DNA of 64,000 nucleotides. Source: Pseudomonadota bacterium (GTDB taxonomy: Bacteria; Pseudomonadota; Gammaproteobacteria; Burkholderiales; Burkholderiaceae_C). Below are positions 45,481-57,400 of the stretch, in pieces (the stretch's first letter is position 1; each line of letters starts with the position of its first letter). The stretch lies in the NCBI GenBank assembly GCA_963205115.1, contig CAUJHV010000032.1:124001-188000 (forward strand), in the 5' to 3' direction. The notes beneath the pieces are model-generated. The model searched no databases. It was not told the origin of the DNA and saw nothing but the letters and a program-made list of their open reading frames with translations. The position numbers and the translations under genes were made by a program.

Positions 45481-48400
45481 CGAGAAGCTCCGGTGGTGTT
45501 GACCGCCTCACCCAGCACCTGCAGCACCTGTGGACGGGTTTCGGGACGCAGCGCGCTGGGCACGAACTCGAAGGTGGTGGAGCGGTGCGTGAACAGGGGC
45601 CCGGTGGCGGGTGTGCTGGGCGCGATGCCCGGCACGACGCCCGACACGATGGTGGGCACCACGGTGGTCAGGGTGCCGGGCATGACGCGCGGCACGACGC
45701 TGGGCGGCACCGTGGTGGCCACCAGCGCGTTGATGTCCACCTGCGGTCCCCAGGGTGTGCCGTTGGCGAAGTACGGTGCGCCCAGCAAGCCGCCGCGCAC
45801 CAGGGTCGCCGTGACCGCGCCGCCCTGGCCGGCGATGCGGCCGTAGACCTGCGCCGACGCGGCGCGTGGCACGGTCAGGCTGCTCACGTCGAGCAGGTGG
45901 GCGGGGTTGCCGTCGTCCAGGCCGATGGCCAGCACGCCGCCGGCCGCCGCAGCGCCCGTGCCCGCGGCCAGGGTCAATGCGGTGGATGTGCCGGACAGGC
46001 CCGGCAGCGTGATCGCGCCGCCGGCCTCCAGCTGCGCCGTGCCGGCGGGCAGGCGGGCCGGCGCCGCCAGCACGATGGGGCCTGGCGTGACCACCACCGA
46101 GGCCGGCAGCTCCACCGACGCGCCGCCGCTCTGCGTGAAGCCCAGCGATGTGCGCAGCGCGGCCGCCGAGGCGAAGCCCAGAATGCCCGCGGGGTCGGTC
46201 AATGCGACGTTCAGCGCGCCGTCGGTCGCCGTGACGGCCTGCTCGAAGCGCACCGAGGCGCCGCGCAGTTCGATCCCGTCGATGCCGTTCACCCACACCG
46301 TGCCCAGGAAGTGGCTCTGGCCGCCCACCGTCTGGTGCAGGCGGTAGGCGCGGATCTGGCCGCCGAAGTCCGCCGTGGTCGCGGCGCGCACGGTCAAAGC
46401 GCCCAGCGCGTCGGTGGCACCGACGGCACCCTCCACGGCCACGGCGCCGGCATCGCTGGCCAGCGTCAGGTTTGCTCCGCCGGTGCTGTCCACGCGGCCG
46501 CTCAGGTTGATCGAACCTTGTGTGCTGGTCCACGCCTGATCGGCCAGCAGGTTCGCGTCACCGTCGATGCGCAGGTCGCCGGTGGTCTGCACGTCGCCGG
46601 CCGCCCAGGTGGAGGCGCCGCGCACGCGCAACTGGCTCAAGGCGCGTTGCGTGCCGATGCCGGCGCCCAGCGACGCGTCGCCGACGATCTCCAGCGACTG
46701 GCCGCCCGCCACCGTGGCGTCAACGCCAGCCAGCAGGCTCACGCGGCTGCCGCTGAGCACGGTGTCCGTGCCGAGGATGGCGCGCTCGCCCCAGCTCTGC
46801 GCGCCGGTGGTGTCGACCGTGCCGCCATTCAGCGCCAGCGTGCCGGGGGCATCGGTGGTCACCGATGCGGCCTGCACCGAGCCGGTCAGTGTGGTGGCGC
46901 CGCTGCTGGTGATCGTCAGCTCGCCCAGGCGCGTGATGGCGCCCACGCGGCCGCCCAGGCGGGCGTCGCCGCTGCCGGCGTCGATGCGAAGGCGCTGCGC
47001 GCCGTCGATCGCACCGTCGAAGGCCACGCCGGTGCCTTCGAGCACGCGGTCGCCGGTCAGCACCACGGCCGAGCCGTAGCGCTGCGCGCCGGCCGTGCGG
47101 ACGTCGCCGCCCAGCTGCGTGCTGCCGCTGCCGTTGACCGTCAGGGCCTGAAGCCGCGTGCCGTGGCCGATGGCCGCGCCGATCTGCACGTCGCCGCTGC
47201 CGGCCGTGAGCGTCAGCCCGACCGCGCCGTCGATGGCGCCGCCGAAGGCCAGGCCCGTGCCGGTGAGCGTCGTGGCCTGGCCCAGGCTCAGCGCGCCGTC
47301 GTAGCGCTGCGTGCCGGTGGTGGTGACGCTGCCGCCGTCCAGTACCGCATCGCCGGTGATCACCAGCGATTTCAGTGCGGCCTGGCTGCCCAGCGCCACG
47401 GGCAATTGCGCCGGGCCGGTGATGGACAGCCCTTGCTGGCCGGGCGTCGCCGCATCTGCGCCCTGGGCCAGGGTCACGCGGCTGGCCGTGAGCGCCAGGT
47501 CGCTGCCCAGCACCACATGCTCGCCGTACTGCTGCGTGCCAGTGGTCGTGACGCTGCCGCCGTGGATGGCCAGGCTGCCGGCCGCGTCGGTGGCCAGCGA
47601 CTGCAGCGTCACCGCACCGTCGAAGCGCGTGGCGCCGCTGCTGTTGACCGTCAGCGCCTGGGCGCCACCCAGCGTGCCGCCGAAGCGGGCCGCACCCGCG
47701 CCGGTGTCCACCTGCGTCGTGCCGGCAAGTTGCGCGGTGCCCAGCACCTCGAAGGCACCGCCGCCGGTGAGGTAGCTGCCGTTGAGCGTCGTCGCGCCCT
47801 GGTAGCTTTGCGCGCCGCTGGTGGTGACGCTGCCCAGCTGGATCTGCGTGGCCTGCACCGTCAGCGAGCCCAGCCCGGTGGCCGCGCCGTCGAGCACCAC
47901 GCCGCCGGCGCCGCCGTTCAGCGTGGCAGCAAACCCGCCGCCGGCTATCGCGCCGGTCACGTGCAAGTCGCCCGTGAGGCGGCGCGCACCGCCGGCCAGT
48001 GTGAGCGGGCCGTCCACCAGGAGCTGGCTGCCGCTGAGGTCGCCCGTCAGGGTCAGTGCGCCGGTGTAGCGCTGGGCGCCGGTCGTCGTGACGCTGCCCA
48101 GCTGGATGACACCGGTGGCCGCGACGGCGATGTCGCCGCCGTTCGTGGCCAGGGTGCCGAGCGTGAGTGCCGTGGGCGACGACAGGTAGATGCCGCCGCT
48201 GCCCGTGACCTGGGCATCCACTTGGGCGATGTCGGTGACGAAGGGCGTGGCGGCGCTGCCGATGCCGACACCGCTGCTCAGGCCCAGGCTGGCGGCCGTG
48301 AGTGCCGCAGCCGCGCCGTTGACCGTGCCGGCCGTGGCCGCGAGCTCGATGCGCCCCGCGCTGCCGGCGTCTACCGTGCCGGCGGTCAAGTCACCGCTGG

Positions 48401-51400
48401 CTGCCGTGAGCTGCACGCGGCGGTTTGCACCACCTGCCACCACGATGTTGGCCTGCACAGCGCCGCTGCTGGTGAGGGTGATGTCGCCGTCGGTCGTGGA
48501 CAGCGTGGCGCCGGCCAGCGTGCCGGTCTGGCTGACGGTGAGCTTTCCTGCACCCGCCAGGCTGGCCTGCAGGCTGCCGACCGTGGTGAGCAGCTGTGTG
48601 TCGCCACCGGCCGCGCCGCTGCCGAGGGTCAGTGAACTGGCGCTGACGGTCAGCGCGCGCGGCGTGGCGCCGCTGCCGAGCACGTCCGTCCCGCCGCTCA
48701 GCGTGACCGCGCCGCCGGAGCTGACCGCCGGTACCGTGAGCACGCCGTCGGCGATCAATGAGAGGTTGCCCGTCACGTGCAGGCCGCTGCTCAGATCCAG
48801 ATCGCCAGTGGTGGTGATGGCCGCCGTCGTGCCGGACAGGGCCAGTGCGCCGCTGCCGAGTTGCACGACCAGGGGCGTGCCCGCGCCGATGTCGCCACCG
48901 GCGGTGAGCGACGCGCGGTGTGCCCGCAACTGCGGGCCGGCGCCGCCGGCGGCGATGGCGCCGGCTGCCGTGAGGCTGATGGCGCCATGGCCCGAGCCGG
49001 CGCGCACGTCCACGGCCGTGATGTCGCCCCCGGTGCTGTGCAGGGTCACGTCGTTGCCGGGAAGGTCGGTCTGGGCCTGCACGGCCGTGGCGGTCATCGG
49101 GCCGGTGCTGGTGATGGACACCGCGCCGTCGCTGGCCACGATGGAGGCCAGCTGCACGCCCGCCGTGCGGCTGTCGTCGATGACGATGCCATTGCCGCTG
49201 CTGACGCTCAGCGAGGCGGCGCGGGTCTGCAGCGCCGCGCCGATCCGGCCGACGCCGCCGGCTGCGGTGAGGCTGACCGTGCCGCCGCTGATCGTGCTGC
49301 TGGGGTTGCCGTCGTCAAGCAGCCGGGACCCGGCGCCGGTGGCGCTGAGGGTCACCGTGCCGCCGCCCGCGTCGAGGTTGCCGGCAAACAGGTCGACATT
49401 CGGTGCGGTGCTGCTGACGGTCAGGTTGCCGCCTTCCGTGGCGACGCTGCCCAGTTGCAGATGCGCCGACTGCAGGATGTCGATGGTGCCGCCGTGCGCG
49501 TTCACCGAAGTCAGGGCGGTGGCCGTCGGGGCGGCCAGCAGGATGTTGCCGCCGCCGCTGCTGATCTGCATGCGTTGCCCGATGGCGGAGACGCGGTTGC
49601 TGCTGTCGCCCACGCCGGTGGCGCCGTGCAGCAGGACCTCGGCCGCTTCCAGTGTGGCGCCCGGGCTCACGAGCAGGCGGCCGCCCAGGGCCGCCAGGTC
49701 GACGGTGGTGAATTCGGCAGCGGCGCCGCCGGAAACGCTGACCACGGTGATGTCGCTGGCGCGCGAGCGTACGCGGATGTCGTTGCCTTCGGCGTCGGTG
49801 CCGGTGCTCATCGACTGCAGCTTGATCGCACCGGCCGCGGTGACGTTCGTGGCGCCGTCGTTCACGGCCGTCGTGAGCCCGCCGTTCATCGTGCCCAGGC
49901 TGTCCAGGTACAGCGAGCCAGTGCCCGTGACGCTGGCGTTGACGGCATGGCCGGCCGACGCGTTGATGCGGATCGGCGCCAGTGCCGTGCCGATGCCGTG
50001 GGCCGCGCTGAGGTTCATGGTCGCGGCGCTGCCGGTGCCGGCCAGGGTGCTGCCGCCGGCCAGGATGCTGCCGCCGCTGGCCGTGAGGTCCAGGGTGCCA
50101 GCGGCGTTGTAGGACAGCGTGCCCAGCGTCAGGTCGCCGCTGCTGGAGCTGACCTGCAGGTCGCCCGTGGTCGACAGGCTCGACAGGTTCAATGAACCGG
50201 CCTGCTGCAGGTGGATGCCACCCGTGCCGCTGCTGGCGATGAGCGTCCCCGCGGCCAGCCCCAGCGGCGTGGCGCTGCTGCCGATGCGGCTGTCGGTGCC
50301 GTAGGCCTGCAGCGTGACTGTGCCGGCGCGGATCAGCGAACTGCTGTCGATGGCGTCGATGTGGCCATCGCCGCTGGACAAGTAGCCCTGCAGCAGCACG
50401 CTGCCGGCCGTGCCCACGTTGATGTTGCCCACGGCCAGCGCGCCGATGCCCAGGTACGTGAAATCCAGACCCGTGCTGTCCACGACGGTCGTCAGCGTCG
50501 TGGTGTCGGCGCTGTCCGTGGCACTGAGGGTGAGGTTGCTGGCCAGCACGCTGAGCGTGCCGGCGCTGCCGCCGCCCGTGTAGTTGGTGCGGTCGATCGT
50601 CAGGCGGTTCAGGTCGGCACTGTCGGTGACGTACACGCTGCCCGGTGTGTTGAGCACCAGCTGCGGGCTGTTCACGTTCAACCGCGTGCCGGCGGACCCG
50701 ATGCCGTTGCTGCTGCCGTAGCGCGCCGATAGCTCGATGGCGGTGCCGGAGATGGCGTTGCTGCCGCTGCTGCCGTTGATGCTGCCTTGCGAGGAACTCA
50801 GCGCCACCGCGGCGCCGCTGGTGATGGTGCCCGCGAGCAGGTCGTAGCCGCTGCTCAGGGTCACGGCCGCGGGTGCCGTCACGGAGGATGCCAGGAGGTT
50901 GTAGCTCTCGCTGATGGTGACACTGCCGGCCGCGCCGTGGGCGGCGCTGGCCGAGGCCGTCAGCGTCGTGGTGCCGCCGCCATTGGCCGAGGTGCCGATG
51001 TCGCTGACATTGCCGATCGAGCCGCTGGCGGTCAGCGACACCGTCGTGGAATTGAAGATCGAGCCGCTGAGGATGGAGCCGCCGGCGTTGTCGATGGTGA
51101 AGGCATTGCCGCCGGCATTGATGGCGCCCAATGCGATGTCGCCCTCGTCGTTCGTGATGCCGATCCCGCCCGTGGACGAGATGCTGCCCAGGGCCGTGGG
51201 TCCGTGCAGGGCCAGATTCACGCCGCCGCCCTGGGCGGCGGCACTGAGCGACTGGACCGTGGCGTCGATGCCATTGCCCGAGCCCGATGCGCCCACGGCG
51301 CCGCCGTAGCTGACCATCGACAGGCTGGCGGCCTGCACCCGCGTGTTGGCGTCGCCGTCGCCCAGGATGCCGCCGGAGCCGGTGCCCGTCAGCGCCACCG

Positions 51401-54400
51401 TGCCGGTCGTGCCGAGGTTGAGCGTGCCCACCTGGATGGCGCGGTCGCTGGTGAAGGAGAAGGCCAGCCCGAGCGGGTCGTCCAGGCTGGTGAGTGCCGT
51501 GCCCGTGACGCTGTCGGTGGCCGTGAAGAGCGGGTAGGCCGCGCCGGCGATCGGGACCGAGACGATGCTGTAGGTGCCGCCGTAGGTGACGGTGGGGTGC
51601 GTGGTGCTGATGGCGAGCTGGTCGATGTGGGTGTCTGAGTCCACATTCAAGGCGCCCGTGGGCGCGAAGCTGGCGATCGGCGCCGAAAGGCGGATCGGGT
51701 TGCCCACGCTGCCGATGGCGCCGCCATTGCTGGCGAAGAACGTGGCGCTGGCGGCCGTGACGCGATGGCTGGAGTCGGCGTCGCCCAGGATGTCGCCCGT
51801 GCTGGTGAGCGAGACCGTGCCCGAGCGGCCCAGGTCAATCGTGTCCACGGCCTGGTCGCGGCGGGTGTTGAGCACGAAGTTCAGGCCGGTGCTGTCGGCG
51901 ACGTGGTTGATGTGCGTGGCGCCGTCGTCCGTGACGTCGAAGCTCAGCGCTGGCGCCGTCACCTGGTAGACGGGCGCCGTGCCGCCCGCGGTCTGGCTGC
52001 TGGTCAGCGACAGGCTGATCAGGTCCTTCGCGTTGTCGACATAGGCATCGGCACCGGTGGCGATGGTCAGCGCACGGGTGTCGGTCTGCATGCGCGTGCC
52101 GCTGCCGCCGGCCGCACCCACCGATCCGCCGGCGGACAGCAAGATGCTGCCGCCCTGCAGGAGGCTGCTGCCGTCGTTGGTGATGGATGTGGTGGTGCCG
52201 GTGCTGTAGAGCGCCAGCGCACGCCCGGCCTGCGCATTGACGGTGCCCAGGTTCAGGGCCACGTCGGTGCTCAGCGTGAAGTCGATGCCGGTGCTGTCCA
52301 CCAGGTTGCTCAGGTGGTACTGGTCGCCGCCCACGCTGTCGGTCAGCGCGAGGTTCAGGCGCGGTGCGGCCACGGACACCGTGTTCTGCACACCGGCCGT
52401 GCCGTGCGTGGAGGTCATCGTCAGCGCGTACAGATCGGACGCATTGCTGACATCGATGTGGTTGCGTGCCACCAGCGTGAGCCGGCGCGCGTCGGTCAGC
52501 AGGCTGCCCGTGCTGCCCAGCGACTGGTTGGCGCTGAGCTTCAGCGTGGGCGTCGTGAACAGGCCGCCCGCGCCTTGCAACAGCGAGTTGTTGCTGCTGG
52601 CCACATCGGCCGAGCCGCCCACCGTGTTGGTCTTCAGCGTCAGCGCGCCGGCGTTGGACAGGTACAGCGTGTTGGTCAGATTGCTGCTGAGCGTGCCCGC
52701 GGCCGTGTACAGCGGCGTGCTGCCCTGGTAGCCGAAGGCGCTGCCGCCATTGAGCGTGAGGTCCCCGGTGGTGATGCTGGGGCTGCCGGCACTGGCGCCG
52801 CTGCCGCCTTGCACATAGCTGGCGCTGTGGAGCGTGACCTTGCCGCCGGCGCCGGTGTTGACGCTGGACGCGGTGATCACGCGGTCGGCCTTGAGGGACA
52901 GCTCCAGGCTGCTCTGGGAGATGTTGGCCAACCGGAAGCCGGTGTTGCCCAGCGTGTCGCTGATGGAGAAGGTCAGCCCGGTCGAGCTGATCGAATAGCT
53001 GTGCGTGCTGCTGCCGCTGGTGTGGTGCTGCGCATCCAGGCTCAGCGAGGTCAGCGTGGTCGAGTTGCTGACGCTGACGTTGCCACCCGAGGCGATGCTC
53101 AGGTTCTTCGTGTTGGTGCTCAGGGTGGCACCAGCGCCGACGCCGCCATTGGTGCCCGCGGCCGAGAGCGTGATCGTGCCGCCGGTCAGCGAGCCGCTGC
53201 TGCGGTTGATTTGCGCGCCGGTGCCTGTGGGCGCGCTGCGCGAGGTGAGGGCGATCGAGCCTGTGGTCGAGGTGCCGGCATCGACGGTGGACAGGCTCAG
53301 CGCGCGGTCCACGCTGTAGGCGAAGTCCATCGCGCCGGTGACGCTCATGCCGAGGCTCTGCGTGTTGCCGTCGGTGATGGCGAAGCTGTTGAGGTTGCCC
53401 GCCGTGACGCCATAGCCGAAGCTGGTGTTCGTGCCGTGCGTGACGGTCATGTCCAGCCGCGTCAGGTTCTGCGCATCGTTCAGGTAGATGTTGCCGCTGC
53501 CGCTGAGGATGACGGTGGGCGTGTCCACGCGCAGGGCGCTGCCGCTGCTGCCGATGGAGCCGCCGCCGGCCGTCGAGGAGGTGGCGGTGAGCAGCACGCG
53601 GTTGCCGGCGATGGTGCCCGAGCCGCTGTCGCTGCTGATGTTGCTGTTGGCGCCGCCGCCGCTGGTGGCCAGGGTCACGTCGCCCGTGGCCGTGATGGCG
53701 CCTGCCTGGATGTTCTTGCGTGTCGTGAAGGCGAAGTTGTTGAGTGCCGTTCCGGCGAAGTCCAGGCTCTGCGTGCTGCCGCTGTCGGTGATGGCAAAAG
53801 TCTGGCCCGTGGCGGACAGGCCGAACAGGCTGGCCGTGCCGGCCGCCGTGGTGGTGTTGGTGCTGGTGATGGCCAGGTCTGTCAGCGCGGAACTGCTGCT
53901 GACGTAGGCGTTCTGGCCGGTGCTCAGCGTGAGCGCCGTGGTGCCCGTCAGCGCGATGGTGGCGCCGGTCCAGCTGGTGCCGATCGAGCCGTTGGTGCCG
54001 GACGTCAGCGAGACGGTGCCTGCTGCAATGCCGTCGCCAGGGCTGCCGATATTCACGATGTCGGCGGCCGAGGCGATGGTGGCCGAACCGGCCGCGCCGA
54101 CGTCGACCTGGCCGATCTTCACGGTGTACGGGCCCGTGAAGCCAAAGGCCAGCGGCGTCGTGCTGGTCACCGTGTGCAGGTGGTGCGTGCCGTTCTCTTC
54201 GTCCAGCGCAAAGACCTGGCCGGCGCCCGCGGTGATGGCCATCGTCCCGGTCGGGTTGCTGCTGCGCGTGATCGACAGGCTGTCCAGCGTGGCGCTGTCG
54301 GCCACGCCGATGTCGCCCATGGCGCTGAGCACGAGCCGGGGCGTGTCCACGGCGATGGCCGTGCCGCTGCCGATGCTGCCTTGCGCGGCACTCAGCGTCA

Positions 54401-57400
54401 CCTGGGCGCCGCGGATGCCGGTGGCGCCGTTGCCGTCGTCGCGGATGGCGCCGGTGGTGGTGCTGATGGATACGTTGCTGGCGGCCGAGGCATCGACCGC
54501 GCCGACCGTGATGTCACCGGCGTTTTGTGTGTAGGTGATGCCGGTCGGCGCCTGCAGACTGGACAGGGTCATCGGGCCGCTGCTGCTGGCAAACATCGCC
54601 GTGCCGGCCTGGGCCGTGAGCGTGGCCCCCGCACTGCTGGTGATCGGCAACGCACGGTCGCTGGCGCCAATGGCGGTGCCGGCGTTGAGTGTGAGGCTGC
54701 CGCCGCCGATGCCGACGCTGTAGCCGATGGGGCTGAGGATGGAACCCTGCGTCGCGGTCAGGCTGATGGCCTGGTTCGTGGCCGTGAGGAATCCGCCCAA
54801 CGAGAGGTCGCCCTCCAGCGCGGTGATGGCCACCGGCCCCGCCGCGCTGACCGTGCCCAGGGTCACGGTGCTGTTCGTATTCGTGCTGCCGGTGGGCATC
54901 GGCACTTGCACAAACACGCCGCCCGCACTGGCGGTGGCCGCCAGCGTGCCGGTGACCACGTCCAGGTGGTCGACGCCGCTGGCGCCGACGGCCAGGCCGC
55001 TGAAGGTGCTGCTGTTGGCCAGCACGCGGGTGCTCTTGTCGCCGTCGTCCTTGATGACGCCGGCGCTGGAGGTGAAGCGCGCGGTGCCGGTGTGCGTGAG
55101 GTCCACCTGGCCCAGCGTGATGTCGCGGTCGCTGGTGAAGGTCAAGGACAGCGACGAGTTGTCCACCAGGGTCTGCACCGCGTGGCCGGCCGCCGAGTCG
55201 CTGACCTGCAGGTGCAGCGACGGCGCCTTGATCGCCATGCCGTAGCTGGTGGTGGTGTCGGGGTGGGTGCTGGTGATCGTCAGCGTGGCGAGATCGGCGA
55301 TGTTGTCGACGTACAGATCGCCGCGGGTCGTCAGCACGAGGCTGGATGCGTTCACGCCGATGGGGTTGCTGCTGCTGCCGACGCTGCCTTGCGCCGCACT
55401 CAGGGTCAGCGTGCTGCCGGCGGTGACGCGCGAGTTCAGGTTGCCGTCGTCGACGATGTGGCCCTGTGTGGCCGTGAGGTTGACCGAGCCGGCGGCCTGC
55501 ACCTGGCCCAGTTGCAGCGTGGCATCGCCGTTGAAGGCCAGCGAACCCAGCGGCACGCTGACCAGACGGTCCAGCGTGTACGAAGTACCGGTGTCGGTGA
55601 CGTCGAACGTGAGGTAGGGCGAATTCACCTGCAGCGTGGCGGCATTCCCGGGTGCGCTGTGGCGGTTGGTGATGCTCAGGCTGGTGAGCGTGGCGTCGGT
55701 GTTGGTGACGAGCAGGTCGCCGGTGCTGGTCACTGCCAGGCCGGTGGCCTTGGTCTGGACCGGAAGCGCCGGCGTGCCGACCGCCGCGCTGGCGCTGAGC
55801 GACGCCGTGCCCGTGCTGATGCGGGTGGCGGCGTTGCCGTCCTCCAAGATGCTGCCGGCCGAAGCGGTCAGGGTCACCTGGCCGCTGCTGGAGGTGCTGA
55901 TCGCGCCGACCGTGATGTCGCCGCTGCTGCTCGTGACGCTGGCCAGGCTGCTGGGCGTGCTGATGCGCTCCAGCGTGACCGCGCCGGTCTGCGTGATGCT
56001 GATGCTGCTGGAGCCGGCCTGCACATCCAGGGTGGATGCCGCCGTGCGCACCGTGACGCTGCCGCTGTTGGCGGCATTCAAGCTCGCGCGGTTGCCGGTG
56101 ATCAAGCCCGTGTTGCCGAAGATCGAGCCCGAGGTCGTGGCCAGCGTGACATCGCCCAGCGCGCCCGCATTCACCGTGCCCACGCTCATGGAGCCCGTGC
56201 CGGTGGCTGTCACCGTGATGGGGTTGGCGGCCGACGAGGTGGTGCTGCTCAGCGAGGTGAGCGTGGTGCTGCCACCCGTGCGGATGTCGATGGGGCCGTC
56301 GCCCGAGACGATGGACGACAGCACGCTGCTGGTGGCCGTGGTGGTGGCGACGATGCCGCCGGCACCGGCGTTGGCGCTGAGGGTGGAGGCGTTGGTGGCC
56401 AGGCGTGCGCCCGACGAACCGATGGCGCCCCCCGCCGACAGCGACAGGGTGCTGGCCGTCACGGACGTGGCCGTGCTGCCGTCGTCCAGCACGCTGCCGC
56501 CGGTGGAGGCCAGGGTCAGCGCGGCGGTGCCGGTGTCGGCATGCGCGACCGTCAGCGTGCCGCTGCTGCTGATGGTGGATGCGCCGGTGGCGATGAGCTG
56601 GTCCAGCGCCAGGGCGCCGGTGTTGCTCACCTGGGCGCCGCCGCTGCCGGCCGTGGCCGTGAGCCGGCCGGCAGCCGTGAGCAGCGGCTGCCCGCTGCTG
56701 CCGATGGCGCCGTTGGCGCCGGTGCTGCCTTGTGCGTGCAGGGCCAGCGTGCCGGCGGTCAACGCGGTCTGCGCCGTGCCCAGCAGGTCGCCCGCCGTGG
56801 CCGTGAGTGACAGCGCACCCGGGCCGACATTCACGGTGCCGAGCTGCAGCGTGCGGTCCGAGGCGATCGTCAGGTTCAATCCGGCGGCCTGTGCGATCTG
56901 GTCGATCGCCAGCGCGCTGCCGTCGCTGACCTGGAAGGCCAGGCCAGGGGCGCTGACCTGGTAGTCCTTGCTGGCGCTGCCGGCGCGGTTGGCCAGGTCG
57001 AGGCTCAATGCGGTCAGGGCCTGGTCGCTCGTGGCCACGGCATGGCCGCCCGACGCGATGGTCAGCTGCGGCGTGTGCGTCTGGATCGGCTGTCCGGTGG
57101 CGCCGACATGCCCTGCCGGTGCCGTGAGTTCGACGCGGCCGCCGCTGAGCAGCGGCGAGGCGCCGGCTGCGCGAGCGATCGAACCTGCGGCGCTCTCCAG
57201 CCGCACCGTGCCGCTGCCGGCATTCAATGCGCCGGCCACCTCCACGAGGCCCGCGGATTTCAGCGTGATCGCGCCGCCGTTCGAGCTGAGCTTGCCGATG
57301 TTCGACAGTGTGCTGCCCGCACCCTGCGCCAGCAGCGTGATGTCGCCGCCTTGTGTGCGGATCTCGGTGGCGGCGTCCACGAATCGGATGCCGCCACTTT

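Noticed and set aside
45477..48200. CdiA/polymorphic toxin C-terminus in the giant exoprotein
   Set aside because: There is no VENN motif and no switch to a non-repeat toxin-like domain before the stop, and no small immunity gene follows; the next gene is SapC-like.
45357..56810. Very long open frames on the plus strand opposite tpsA (1092 and 1681 codons)
   Set aside because: They are antisense to tpsA, which has TPS-domain motifs, a signal peptide and a matching TpsB. The plus-strand frames give low-complexity Arg/Ala/Gly/His-rich sequence with no motifs, as expected opposite a high-GC gene that lacks stop codons in the complement.
50200..56950. CRISPR array or recent tandem DNA repeats inside tpsA
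   Set aside because: The repeats are protein-coding, of uneven length (110-200 codons) and strongly diverged at DNA level, without identical repeats and spacers.
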